In this document: positions 1-11,704 of the stretch, piece after piece | Layout of the letters: each line of letters opens with the position of its first letter | Numbering within the stretch: position 1 is the stretch's first letter | Source: Torreya grandis | Taxonomy: Eukaryota; Streptophyta; Pinopsida; Cupressales; Taxaceae | Assembly: GCA_037957365.1 (NCBI GenBank) | Contig: JARHVA010001427.1 | Coordinates: forward strand, 2,329,501-2,393,500 | Direction: 5' to 3' | DNA length: 64,000 bases | Made by a program: the position numbers and the translations under genes | Notes under the pieces: model-generated | What the model was told of the DNA's origin: nothing | Seen by the model: the letters and a program-made list of their open reading frames with translations, nothing else | Databases searched by the model: none

Positions 1-341
1 TAGTTACTCTACTAATGGCTATTTTTGTTAGCTTTACTTCCATTTATTTTATCATGGCCAAACTATTATCCAATGTACCAGTAATTTACTCTATAATTAC
101 TTCATATATGGACTATATTTTCTTTAAATACCACACCCATCCTATATTTTAGAACAAGGCCAAGATTTATGGGATATTGGTCAAGGGGTAATATATAGTG
201 GTTCATATTTTAACAAATTTCCTCGCATATTATGTGAGTTACAAGTTTGGGTACTTGCATTAAGGGTTTTTGGCATTGTCAAAATGATTTTGTGACTTTT
301 ACATTGAGAGGTGAAATAATATTTTTGAATTAATGAAAAAT
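1..341 (-). repeat. Probable start of the 3' LTR of element A
   Basis: This lies just beyond the polypurine tract of minus-strand element A, so by position it should be the beginning of its 3' LTR, running off the left edge. I could not align it convincingly with the presumed 5' LTR at 7282-8440. No ORF is seen. Confidence 0.35.
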
Positions 342-354
342 ATCCCCCAAACTT
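342..354 (-). other. Polypurine tract of element A
   Basis: The minus strand reads AAGTTTGGGGGAT after GAGGACAAG, the wording usual before the 3' LTR of plant Athila/Tat-like gypsy elements. It would prime plus-strand DNA synthesis. Confidence 0.6.
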
Positions 355-694
355 AATCTATCACTTGTCCTCAAGGGGTGAAGGTTGGATTTCATAAAAA
401 ACTCATGGGAAGAGTAAGGGGTGGAAGTAGAATTTATGTCAATGGTCACATCAACAAAGATGATGATAAGTAGGTGTGATAAGGAGAGGATATGATGGTG
501 TATTGATAACATTAAGTCTCATATTTAAAAATAATTAAAATATATGATAAGAAATAAATATAGAATAATTATTGTATTACCTATAGAAATACCTTTCATA
601 AATATGCAAATGATGATGTGAAGTGGTGATCATGGCCTATAGTAGAATTTGAGTGGGAATAAATGCTTGATGTAGGATATAATGTAGGAAGACA

Positions 695-776
695 TCCTAT
701 AGTAACAAGTTTTATCCTATAGCCATAAGTTTTCTCTTGTAGCAACAAGTTTTCCATCCTGTAGCAAGAAGAAAAA
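695..776. repeat. 20-nt tandem repeat, four copies
   Basis: Successive units begin tcctatagtaacaag, tcctatagccataag, tcttgtagcaacaag and tcctgtagcaagaag with a period of about 20 nt. The last copy decays into an A-rich run. Confidence 0.75.
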
Positions 777-960
777 TGTATTTATAATCCAAGGGAATGA
801 ATCTACAATCAAAATAAAGGGAAAACAAAATATTTTTATTATAGTAGTGCCTTTTCTCTATTTTTTCTATTTTTTAACAAATGTCAACCATCCAAAGACC
901 TAGTTTTCTAAGATAATATTTTTCAGTAATGCCTAAAGGTTTTTATTGACAAAATTTCTA

Positions 961-964
<4 letters not shown>

Positions 965-1028
<64 letters not shown>
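965..1028. repeat. (AT)32 microsatellite
   Basis: An uninterrupted run of 64 alternating A and T bases. It is far purer than the surrounding decayed sequence, so it is probably young or continually replenished by slippage. Confidence 0.95.
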
Positions 1029-1031
<3 letters not shown>

Positions 1032-1109
1032 GATTTTTTGGTCCAAAATAAACTAAAATCACAATAATATAGATGGTAGGATTTTATTCAGCCTAAACCA
1101 AGCCATTAA

Positions 1110-2260
1110 GAATGACTTGTTCTTGGCTATAGGAAGCTTTTTCACTCTTGGAAAATATTAGAGAAGGGTTAATAGAAATACCCTTCAACTATAGGAAAAG
1201 GTTGATTTCCTTCATGAAGAAGAGATGGATGTTGTTCTTCAAAAATTTGATGAGTGAGAGTTTCCTTGAAAAATGGTTTCTTGTATAGCTTGAGCCTGTG
1301 GCCATTAACAAGCATTTGAAACCAAATAGAGTCAATGGTTGTGAGATTTATAGTTCCATTGTCAAAAACTCGTTTAATCTCATAAGCCCCAAACCATCTA
1401 GACTAAAGCTTTCATTTATGATCCTTGTATTTAGAGTAAAAAAGAGTGTCTAGTCTCCTAATTAGAAATTATTAGTCTTGATGTTCCTATTATGCCATCC
1501 TACATGTTATCTTTGCACTATTTTAATATGATGAAGTGCTTCCTTTATTAATTCCTCAAGTGTATTTAGTTACATAATACTATCTTATTGATCTTGAGAA
1601 ATATCTAAGCCCAAATCTTATGTTCAAACTCAATGGGCAGAATAGACTTTTCACCATAAACTAGTTCATATAGAGTGAAACCAATTATGGTTTTCTAGGT
1701 GATTCTATAAGCCCAAACTACTTCTAGAAGATGAGTTGACCAATATTTTCTATGCAAGATAATAGTCTTAGTGAGTATATTTTCCAATTCATGGTTTATC
1801 ACTTATACTTGACCATTTGACTGAGGATGGTAAGGGGTATACTTCTTGTGTCTAATTTCATATTCTTTTACCAAGGTAGCTATGAGGTTTGATATGAATT
1901 GTGAGCCTTGGTCTATGATTATTTCTCTTGGTAATCCATAAATTTTGAATATCTATTCATAGAGGAACTCATCTATCTTCTCATCTTGAGCTTGGGTTAA
2001 GTATTTAACCTCTTCCCATTTGGTGCCATAATTAGTGCACACCAATATGTATTCCTTGTTGTTAGATTTAGGATCAATGAGACCTACAAAATCTAGTCCC
2101 CATTTGTTAAAGGGTTCCAAAACTAGTTGTGGCTATAATGACATTTCATTAGAGTGAGTGGGCTTTCCCATATGTTAGCATTGATCACATCTATAGGTGT
2201 ACATCATGTCATCCTTATGTAAAGAATGCCAATAATATCCAATAGTGAGTAATTTCATGG
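1110..2260 (-). pseudogene. Integrase of element A (broken)
   Basis: This is the DDE integrase that would insert the cDNA copy. Reading leftwards, a zinc-binding region with a CDQC-like pair is encoded near 2190-2165. The catalytic core includes REIIIDQGSQFIS near 1930-1890 and YTPYHPQSNGQV near 1840-1800. The C-terminal region includes VFDNGTINLTTIDSIWFQ near 1370-1320. Stops and frame changes interrupt every segment. The end near 1110 is where recognisable integrase wording stops. Confidence 0.85.
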
Positions 2261-2689
2261 TAGTTTGTTTGACAACAAAATGACCCCCACATGGCTCATC
2301 ATGGTCTACTTGGAGAATGTCATAATATTCATCTTCTTAGATGCATCTTCTCATAACTAAGTCTATTCCATTGATAAAGAGATATCCTACAATCCAGGAA
2401 TAATGTCTGATCTTTTAGATTAGGTGTTATTTATCCCTAGGTAAGAAATGTTGTGGTAATGATCCTATAGCAAGATAGTTAATTATATATAAACCAAGGA
2501 GATTAAATTATTATAATAATTAAATGTTTATCATGAAAAGAGTCATCAACAATAGGACTATGCTCATAATTTTGCAATCGAGATAAATAATCTACTACTA
2601 CATTATATTTACTAGATCTGTCCACAATGGTAATATCAAATTCTTTAAGAAAAAACAACCAATGAATTATCTACCTATTATAGCAGGTT

Positions 2690-3750
2690 TGTTCATTAAA
2701 TACCTTATTGTTGCATGATTGGTGTGGATGAATAATTGTTAACCTATAATGTAGTGCTAATTTTTTTAATGGCATAGAAGATGGCAAGAAATTCCTTCTC
2801 TATTACAGTATAGTTAAGTTCAACCCCTTGAAGATTCTTACTAATAAAATATATTGCATAGTGCAAAGATTTATCTTTTTGACCAAGGACAAATCCTGAA
2901 GTGGTGTTAGATGCATTTGTATGAATGTGAAAGGGCTTCTTCTATTTAGGCCCTCTTAGAATATGATTTGTTATGAGCAGGTCTTTGAGTTGCTAAACGA
3001 TAGTTTGACAATCATTAATCCATGTAAATTTAGCATCTTTATTAAGCAATTTAAATAATGAGGTGGAAATTTTACTAAAATATTTGATGAATCATCTATA
3101 ATAACCATCATGTCCTAAGAAAATTGTAACATATTTTTTCTTCTTTGGTGTGGGTAGATCTTTCATGATACTTATCTTTGTTGGGTCAACTTGAATTCTA
3201 GCAGGGGATATGTGATGTCCTAACACAATTCCTTCAGTTATAAGAATTTAACAATTTCCATTTCTTAGAGATAATATATGGTCTTAGTAGCATTGAAGAA
3301 ATTTCTCTAAGTTGGTCAACATTTCTTCAAATGTCTACCCATAGATAGTGAAATCATCTATTTAGATTTCAACACAGTCATGGGAGAAATCAAAAAATAT
3401 GCTCAACACAGCCCATTAAAAAGTAGTTGGGGCATTACAAAGACCAAATGGAAAGATGATATAGGCATAGGTTCCCCAAGGGAAATTAAATGTGGTTTTG
3501 TTTTGGTCTTATGGATCAATTCATATTTTGATTACAACCACTATAGCCATTTAGTAAAGAAAAGTACTTCCCTACTAATGTATCCAATACTTGATCAATA
3601 ACTAGAAGGGGAAAGTGATCCTTCCTGATAGTAGCATTCAATTCTCTATAGTCAACATAACTATGCCATTTGCCTCCTTTCTTAGGGATAATGACCAGGG
3701 GAGATACCCACTGGCTATCTGAGATAAGATAAATAAATCCTACATCTAAG
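2690..3750 (-). pseudogene. Reverse transcriptase-RNase H of element A (broken)
   Basis: This is the polymerase that copies element RNA into DNA. Near 3710-3640 the minus strand encodes VIIPKKGGKWHSYVDYRELN, the fingers motif of gypsy RT. Near 3370-3340 it encodes IDDFTIYG, a variant of the catalytic Y/F-x-DD box. RNase H begins FHIHTNASNTTSGFVLGQK near 2930-2870 and continues to ELNYTVIEKEFLA near 2820-2780. Several in-frame stops are present. The plus-strand ORF at 3380-3601 is its antisense shadow. Confidence 0.88.
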
Positions 3751-4566
3751 AGTTTTTATAACTTAGTTTTGATAATGTCTTTTACTATAGGAGTCATTCA
3801 TCTTTGGGGTTGATGAATAGGTTTTCATTCTTCTTTAATGTAAATGTGATGTATTCGTAAATCTAGGGGTATTCCTCTCATGTCATGATAATTCTAGGAA
3901 AATGATGTTGTGTGCCTTCTTAGTATTTTAAGTAACTGATTTTCTTGTTGGGGTATTAAGGAAGTGCTAATGTTGAGAGGTTTATTTGGTAGGATGTCTA
4001 CTTGCTTTGTTAAAAAAAGCATGGTCTCTATGATGGTGATTAAAGGAGCATAAATACATTGATTGGAAAGTAATTTATGGAATTCTAAAATGTCTCTTAT
4101 AGTTTCAACAAAATTATTCTCAAGAAAGTTATTCTAAAGAGGACATGGTGTACATTCTAATAGGTTGGTTACTACAAGATCTTCTCAATAGGTGTTTTAC
4201 AAGATACTATTAAGGACAGTGTCTTCTTCTTGGGCTTGCAGAGCTAGAGTTTGATCAATTATATAGAGATTCTACATTCAAGGTCATTAATTCATGGGAT
4301 TGGTCCATTATTTAGGGAAGGCTGAGCTAGTGGATACAACACCAATTTATTGGTGTCATTTCTTTTAGAAATTAGCATTTTTCTTGACCTATAGCCAATA
4401 AAGGCATCAGTGGTAGCTAAACATGGGTGACCAATGATGAGAAGATAACCCCAAAAATTTCTCTAAAGTTTTAGGAAAATAAATTCTACTAGATATTACC
4501 AAGAATCCATAGCGATAACAAGGTCTCAATAATTCCTTCAAGCTAAACAATTGATTTATCATCCAT

Positions 4567-4821
4567 CTAGAGGATGGTAGGTGTTAGATGGAGAGTGGTA
4601 AGCTTTAGTTGCTTCATGGTCTCCATGGTCATCATGTTAATGGTTTTACCTGAGTTAATTAAAGTATTGGAAATATGTTGGCTATGGATGCTAACATTAA
4701 CTACATGACTTATTGGATTAGAATATTTTGGGGGAACTATGTTTCCCAACATAATATCTGCTAATTGGCCAATGACTTGGACTACTTTAGGATCCTTCTT
4801 CTTTCTTCCCAATTTTTTCAA
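4567..4821 (-). pseudogene. Retropepsin region of element A
   Basis: An open stretch of 84 codons covers the lysine-rich linker and the start of the aspartic protease. The active-site D-S/T-G-A triad reads NSGK followed by TINMMTMETMKQL, so the catalytic aspartate is replaced and the enzyme is inactive. It sits between gag (right) and RT (left), as expected in gypsy pol. The ATG is probably internal to the original polyprotein. Confidence 0.7.
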
Positions 4822-5549
4822 ATATAGCTCTCAAACAAATTTATTGTAGATAAGAACATCCTTTATTTTTTGAAATATTGGGATTTTTATGCACACATTC
4901 TTGAGTTGTCCTAAGATATCAAATTTAAGCTCTTATTTAGGATGTGATATGCCAATCTCTCTAGAAAAGGAGGATTGTTAGTTTATTTTTGATTTTTTGA
5001 TGGGCTTGGGTTAGGGTTGGCTATGGGTGGTTGTGGATTAGTGTGGATTAGATCTAGTTCAAAGTGTTCTATAATTATGGGTGAGGTGGGTTGTGAAAGA
5101 ACATGACCTAAAAGAAGTTGAACTTGATTAATATCCAGAATGTATGTTGGATATTACATTATTTTAGTGGATTGCGTTGGTTAAACCAACTTATTGGAAG
5201 GATTGGGGATGGGATGGGTACATAATTGAGTGGTTAAAAAAGGTTATTGAGTATTTGAAATTATGTCCTATTATTGTGGTTTTTGCATTTTATAAGGAAA
5301 TCCTTGATTTCCTCTCCATTACTATTACCATATATTAGAGGGATAAAGCCACTTTTAGTTTTAAAATTATCCCTATTAAGGTTATTGTTCATTCTATTAC
5401 ATCCATAATTGATTCTGGGGTAGCTTCCAATTTATTTGGGACCAATTTAGATTAGGTATATTCATCCAAGAACCTTATTTAGGATTATTTGAGAATTAAG
5501 AATTTGAAAATATAGAGTTTGATGGCATACCTAGTCTTTATACCCATGG

Positions 5550-6480
5550 TTTATATTGAGCCATGAAAAAAACTTGGTTCTCATCTTCTCTAATGGCATA
5601 TAGATCTACTATCTTAGGATTTTCCTTGATGATATTGGCTACCTAAGACTTCATAGAATGACATTTTTAATCCACCTTCTTCTTTTTTCATTCAAGACAA
5701 TAGGTGGCTAAGGCTTTCTTAGTTTCTTCTTTATTTCTTCATGTATGTAATGTATCAAGTTGAGTAGCTAGGTGACTAATGATGACCTTATTCATGTCCT
5801 AAATAAGGTTTCTAATTTCACCTTTAAATAGTCCTATATTAGATTCTATAAGAAGGATTTTACCCCTACTTTTATTCATGGTTGATTTGGAGTAATTCAT
5901 ACATAGAACTGTTAATTCATCAAATGGTAGTGTAGAAACAATACCACCAGACATTAGATCTAGTGCCTCTAGACAATCATCTCTAGTTCCTTTTAGGAAT
6001 ATCAGTTTGATTTATTCCTTATCCATTTTGGTCTATTTTTATTTTTATAAGATGAACACAAATCTTTCCATATACTCCTCTAATGACTCGTCATCAGCTT
6101 GCATCATTTAGACAATGTCATCTCTCTTGTAGTTTTTGCCCCTACAATAATCTTGACATTTCATCAAAAAATTCTCCTTCATATCTTCCCAAGTATAAAT
6201 TTCATCCTTTCTAAGTCCCATGATCCATATTAGTGTTGCATCTTTGAGTGTTACTGGAAATAGTTTGAGTTTTTAAGTTTCTTGATTATAATCATAGCTA
6301 CGGCATAAGATGTCAAACTCAAAAATAAATGAATCTAGATCCTCAGACACTTTTCCTCTAAAGGTAGGAAGGGTAGAGTGAGGGATATTATTCATAGGTG
6401 CATTTTCATCAGGATAAAAAATTTGAAATTCATAGACTCATTAGTATTTTTTTCTTCTTGGTGATCTCTCATGAATACTC
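5550..6480 (-). pseudogene. Gag of element A (broken)
   Basis: The minus strand carries retrotransposon-gag wording: a tract like LPTFRGKVSEDLDSFIFEFD near 6380-6320, TWEDMKENFL near 6200-6170 and DDESLEEYMERF near 6100-6060. These form the core of the capsid domain that packages element RNA. Stops and shifts interrupt it. No zinc knuckle was recognised. Confidence 0.78.
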
Positions 6481-7260
6481 TTTGTGTTGGTAGACAAGAG
6501 GTTGTTTCTACCCAATGCTCAAAATTCCTATCAATTATTTGATTTCTTAGAGTGTAGAAGATGAATACTTTATCTTTTTATTTAGAAATGTATAGATAAC
6601 TATATAATAGGGATGGTGTGGAAGTTTCATAAGATTTTTCTAATGTCTCATCAAAGAGTCTCTCTAAATTAGAAGATTTTATTATCTTGGTGTTTCTTCT
6701 AGGGACAAGAATAGCTTTGAATGCCTCCTTAACAAGAAATTTGGCCAATAGAGGGAAGTGAACTTCAGATTCATAAGTATGAAGTGATAAGGTGGTAATT
6801 ATTAGAGGCAGTGCATGTGGGTCTCTTCTAGGGATATGAACCTCTTCAATATCTCTAGCTTGTGCTACTAGTCTAGTAAAAAAACATTCTTTCTCAACCT
6901 CTTCTTTTGATAACTGTGAGTGATGTTCAAGAATTCCTTCATGTTACTTAGTTTCTTTAGAATTTATTTTGGATATTATATTAATTTTTAATTATTTATG
7001 AAAACATATTCCTATATAATCCCCTTTGCTTTACATACATCAACCACTTTTTCTTTTTAACTTTTTGTCCACCTTGCCTACACAAGGTTAGTAATATGGA
7101 TTTTTTTGAAAATTTCCACTATCCTAATTGCAAAAATGGAAATTTTAAACTATGATAGTAGGAAATATTTAATCTAAAAAAATAATAAGCTTTGTAAAAA
7201 TAGTAAACTTCCCAAAATAATTTCTATCAAGATTGAAGATTACAAGTGTGTGACACCCTT
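6481..7260 (-). other. Gag amino-terminal part and leader of element A
   Basis: Between the primer site and the recognisable gag core the sequence is AT-rich with short broken frames. It should contain the 5' leader and gag start, but I cannot fix a start codon. Confidence 0.4.
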
Positions 7261-7277
7261 CTCCAACAACGACACCA
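7261..7277 (-). other. Primer-binding site, tRNA-Asp type (element A)
   Basis: The minus strand reads TGGTGTCGTTGTTGGAG. The site complementary to the 3' end of plant tRNA-Asp is TGGCGCCGTTGCCGGGG, as in Athila-like elements. The differences are transitions, mostly C to T, as methylation-driven decay would give. Four to five A/T pairs separate it from the LTR edge at 7282. Confidence 0.72.
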
Positions 7278-7281
7278 AAAA

Positions 7282-8440
7282 TGACTAGCAGCTGATTCAC
7301 AATTAGGTATACTTATCTTGATAAGAACAAAAAAGGAGATTAACCATGGATCTGCACCTTTTACCTCATTTGAATTTCTACCTATGGATGTATACTTGAT
7401 ATGATGATGTCATTATGTGTGCACACTCAATCTCTAATTTGACATTCTGCTAATTGTATCTAAGATGTTGAAGTGTAGTAAATGAAATGATCAAAATAAA
7501 ACATAAAAAAAGTATAGTAAAATAAATTATTATGCATGGTAATCTTCCTAAAATAAATCTTAAACAATAATTAAAATCACATAATTCAAAAATGAAACAC
7601 ACAATGCTTAAGGAAATCAAATAACATGCTTAACTAACTAGATGGGTTGGATTGTTGTTATAGCCTTCTAAAAGGGGTTGTTCCTCCTTCCAACTCTAGA
7701 TTAAATCCTTCCTCTTAAAATAATATCTTAAAATCATAATTTATTACTCATATTAATCAAAAGTGAAGCAACAAATTCTACATAAAGTTACAACCACAAT
7801 TACTTAACACAATATACTTCTAGCAATCTCTATTCAACATATACTATTTTTTATATCCCCCTCAACTCTACTACTATTTATATATATACTAAAAATGAGA
7901 TTATTTTATACCAAAAAATATATACATTTTATTCTAAGATACATTTGAATTGAAATAACCAAAATTGGTTATTTTAACTAAAGACATCCTTCATGTGAAT
8001 CTTGTAGCTTTATTGCAGGACAAACAAGGCTATTTCGCTCTTCAACCACTTCTTTATTAAACTCTATAGAGGTTAGAGTCATTCCTATGAGTTATTTAGA
8101 AGATAATCAAAATAATTTCATCCATGGCTTTTGTCATGTAGTGGTTGTAGAATGGTTTGTGTAATGATTTTCTTTTTACTACAGGATGTTCCATACTATA
8201 TACCTATTTCTTTAAAACATCTTCAAAACACATTTATAAAAAAAGTATCCTAAAGTAATAGACAACCATCATATAATTAATTTCAATACATAACTTAAAC
8301 TATTTAAAATATTTTGAAAACATAATGCTATATAGTTTATGAAAGTAGTAAACTATATGGAAAAGTGTTCAAAATCATGGTAAACAAGCAAGATGAGTAT
8401 AATAGATGGAAACAATAATAGGACATTTATGGGGCTCATC
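7282..8440 (-). repeat. Probable 5' LTR of element A
   Basis: It starts (plus strand) with tgactagcag right after the primer site, so its inner edge is well placed. The outer edge is a guess set by where gypsy RNase H wording of element B begins. AT-rich, no coding signal. Confidence 0.45.
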
Positions 8441-8459
8441 ACTATGTACTTATGGTTGT

Positions 8460-8970
8460 AAATATATTGAAATTATCATTCTTCACCCTTTGAATGGAAT
8501 AGATATTGAATGTGTTGAATCTTTTGATCATATCCCATACTATGTTCTTGTAAGATTTTAGCAAGTTATTATTAGATATATTATATGCCTGAACTTGGTT
8601 CACAACTAGTTTGTTATCCCTGAATGCTTGTAATTATTTTACCCCCTTCTTTTGTGCCACTTGGGGGCCCTAAATTAGTTTCTTATAATTGGAAACATTA
8701 TTTTTGTATCTAAACTATAACTTAAATGCATGGAAATATCTCTCCTTCTAAGGGGATACTAATACAACCTTGGATCCAATGTCAATTTTACTATAGGAAC
8801 CATCAAAATACAACTACCACATGCCTTCATGATCCACCTATACTTTCATGAGATTTGTAAATATAGGGTTCTCTTTGAGAATGTAGTAGGTACCTAGTCC
8901 CATCTCCTTTATGTTATCATATGGGTCAATCTCATAATGATCATGTGCCCACTCATCAAGTAAGTCATCT
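8460..8970 (-). pseudogene. Archaeal-type RNase H of element B (broken)
   Basis: The minus strand encodes YFDGSYSKIDIGSKVVLVSP near 8822-8760, then a KNNVSNYK stretch matching the usual TNNVAEYEAL. Next comes DNKLVVNQV-like wording near 8620-8580, matching GDSELVVNQV. This is the additional RNase H (RVT_3-like) of plant Tat-type elements. It follows the protease of B directly once C is removed. Frame breaks and stops make it non-functional. Left of about 8460 nothing of integrase is recognised. Confidence 0.72.
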
Positions 8971-8971
8971 G

Positions 8972-8976
8972 GTACC
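8972..8976. repeat. Target-site duplication of element C, left copy (gtacc)
   Basis: gtacc directly precedes the left LTR of C. The partner at 21511-21515 reads atacc, one transition apart. Confidence 0.75.
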
Positions 8977-10314
8977 TATTGGCCATTTTAGCCCACATGC
9001 CAAGCTTTTACTTGGATGGATTAGATTAGTAGAGTCTTGATTGAAATGAATGATCAAGAAATGACTTGAGTAAGCATAGAATAACTAGGCCATCATCAAA
9101 CATCATTTAAAAATAAATAGAGTAAGTTGGTTGTGAATTTAATATATTCACTTGGAAAGCCTCTCAGGCCAAAATATTTCATGGACATGATGTATTTCAT
9201 GTATAGATCATCCTCTATAAATTTCATATCTTGATGTCTTTTCTATCTCAATATATAAAAGATTCAAAGTTAAACCAATATTCTAGGACATACATGGAGA
9301 AGTCAAGATAAAGTTATGGAAAGTAACCATTTGGGTTCAAATGATCCTAAGGTTGAATGCAAATATGATAAATTTCAATATATCAAGATTTTGGGTAGAA
9401 TATCTATAACACATGTAAGTTAAAAGAGTTAAAAAGTTCCTAAAACAAGATCAATGGTTGGCATTTGATCAGATCAAAGATCCAATGGTGAGTGAAAACC
9501 TAATGATGTCAATGGGTCCCAAAAATCTAATAGAGTACATTAAATTTTGCATTAAAATATCAATGGTGAGCTCGTAGTCAAAAGTTTAGTGTATCCTAAG
9601 ATTAAACATGTTGATGATAAGTGGTATGATCATGGTGACTTATCAGATCAATGGTATACATTAGATCAATTAGAAAGGAGATTTATGGCATGCATTTAAT
9701 CATGCCAAGGAGATTGATGGTGCACATGAGGTCAACAAGGTCAAGGTGAATATAAATTCAATACGTGTTGTAAGTGAATTAATCACTAAAATTGACAACA
9801 AGATCTTGAGGATAAATATAGGGCTACCAAGTGGCACAATATAGGGAGTAGATCAAATATTAATGGCTAATAATGAAGGTCAAAGATATAAGACTTCAGA
9901 AGAGATTAATATAGTAATTTTAATCAAATATCCAAGTATCATAGGATGAGGAAATGTGTCCTAGTGGACTATGATCAAGTTTTTAAATGAAGAAAGTAGC
10001 TTGAAAGGATGTCATATCAGCATAATGCATCATATAGTGTGTCTTATGCAAGTATAAGGATTAAAATATTTGGTGTATCACCCCCATTTTACATGCTTTC
10101 ATGGATTATTGTTAATATCTCTCCCCTTTTCCCAATAAGAAGATAGTTTAGGTTTAGTATAGGTGATAAACCCAAAAAGAATATGACCTTCTCTTGAGGT
10201 CTAACAAAAGATTAGGTAACACACTACCTAGGGTCATTCTCATGTTAGATTAGATTTGAGTAGAGGACCTAAATAATCCTTTACTCATTTAGGGTGTAAT
10301 TTAGGATGCCAATA
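8977..10314 (+). repeat. Left (5') LTR of element C
   Basis: Begins tattggccattttag (TG decayed to TA) and ends gatgccaata. It aligns with 20694-21510 at both ends, for example the tract after gttaaaccaatattctagg and the tract after gtttaggtttagtataggtga. It is about 520 bp longer than its partner, with the extra DNA around 9480-10000. Confidence 0.88.
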
Positions 10315-10336
10315 GTTTATAACATGCTCAATGGGA
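10315..10336 (+). other. Possible decayed primer site of element C
   Basis: The sequence right after the LTR, gtttataacatgctcaatgg, could be a badly decayed tRNA-iMet site (TGGTATCAGAGC), but the match is poor. Position is the main support. Confidence 0.25.
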
Positions 10337-10461
10337 CCAATTGAAGCTAATCTTGGTAAAATTGCATTTTAATAGTGTTCTTCATGAAGTATTTAGTAAT
10401 TCCAAGCTTAAGCAATTATTTCTAACAGTCCAAGCACAGTTTCTAAGTAAGTTAATTTTCA

Positions 10462-11704
10462 TTGAAATATCTTTATGATGTTTTCATGGATATGTATGAG
10501 GAAAACTACGTTATACTTCCTTATCAGCCCTATGATGGATCATACCAGTCTTGTCATGATCCATATAAGCCTTTTTATGAGCCTTATCAAGTTTCCCATG
10601 ATCTTTATTACCAAGAGCATGACACTTACTTTCCTTATGAACCATATCAATCTCAAGATGAGATTTCACCTTTCCCATATGGTTATGTTGTTGCATATGA
10701 GTAGCCTTGTCTCCAATAAAGAGTGGATGAGATAGAGCTCAAAATACTAGCATATGCAAGGAAAGTTTGTTCAAACTCTCAATATGAGGAAGTGAATGGT
10801 ATATTTTTAAATGTGTCCAATGATTTGAAGGAAATGAATGAGTTGTGTAATCTTATATTAGATAATATGGAGGTTTGGGAGAGGTAGAAAAGTGAGTTAA
10901 ACTAGTTGTCTCAATAACTCTCTTGTATTCCTTACTAATCTTCTTATGTTCTTTACTCTCATACAGTGCTTAACCATACTCAATTTGAGCCAAGGGAGTT
11001 ACCTACTTGGATTCAAGAGCAGACTCATATGCCTATTCAAGAAACTAAACCTTCTTGTAGTTTCACTTCACTATTCATCTCTCAAGCTCAAGTTGTCCAT
11101 GAAGACAAAGAGGTTTTATATTTTGATGAGGTAATAGCAAAGTGGAGGAAGCAGAATGTAGAGGTCTTCAAAATTTTCTCTTTCCCTCCTCTTCAAGGTT
11201 CCCTAAATGATTCCATTACACTTAAGATCCAAAAAATTTATCATAGTCAAACTTCAATGTCTCATACCACCTCTCAAATAAATGAATTTAATCATCCTCC
11301 CACCATATCCCTTATTTAGGAGGTGCCTATTTTATGGAGGATAGAGAAAGGGGTTGTAGTTACAATCCAAGTTCTTGGAGAGTGTGAAGAGAGTACTTCA
11401 AGTGTGTATGAGGAAGATTTTCTCATTGATACTTCACTTGAGGTTGTAGTTGGGAAAGAGATTATAGTTGAGAATGATAAGGTTAGTCTTGATGTGGAAT
11501 AAATCCATGAGTAATTGGTACAAATTAAATTCATAAATGAATTTGAGATATCTCCACTTGAGAATTATGAAGGTGTCATTAAAGATAATTATATTCAAAT
11601 TGATCAAAATGAGGAACAAGAGGATGATTGGTAGTTGTACCTTAAATCTCTACAAGAGATTGAAGAGATTTGTAGAAATATATTTCCCATTGAAGAAAAT
11701 GTTT
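10462..11704 (+). pseudogene. Unrecognised ORF of element C, part 1 (Tyr/Pro-rich start)
   Basis: Starting at ATG 10462 one frame can be followed to 11704, broken only by about ten TAG/TAA/TGA codons that mostly look like decayed CAG, CAA or TGG. The first 80 codons are open and rich in repeated PY pairs (PYQPYDGSY, DPYKPFYEPYQ, FPYEPYQSQ). A probable coiled-coil stretch follows near 10860-10920, then acidic sequence. The frame reaches 11704 at codon position 1 and resumes at 20051 after the nested C2. I do not recognise the family; by position it could be a gag-like protein. Confidence 0.65.
11700..11704. repeat. Target-site duplication of element C2, left copy (tgttt)
   Basis: tgttt precedes the C2 left LTR and is identical to 20046-20050 after the right LTR. 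Confidence 0.85.

Larger units (their letters stand above)
355..1100 (-). other. 3' untranslated region of element A
   Basis: AT-rich DNA between the end of integrase and the polypurine tract. It holds a four-copy 20-nt repeat and a long AT microsatellite, listed separately. The short minus-strand reading frame at 330-512 crosses the tract and matches nothing I know. Confidence 0.5.
342..8440 (-). mobile_element. Element A: degenerate Ty3/gypsy LTR retrotransposon
   Basis: On the minus strand the order is leader with primer site (7277-7261), gag (about 6480-5550), retropepsin (4821-4567), reverse transcriptase and RNase H (about 3750-2690), integrase (about 2260-1110), a 3' untranslated stretch, then a polypurine tract (354-342). 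This is the gag-PR-RT-RH-INT order of Ty3/gypsy. All frames carry many stops and shifts, so it is dead. A primer site matching tRNA-Asp and the RT/integrase wording suggest the Athila/Tat side of plant gypsy elements. The right edge is approximate. Confidence 0.85.

Noticed and set aside
3380..3601. 73-codon plus-strand ORF
   Set aside because: Antisense to the RT domain of element A, which explains its openness.
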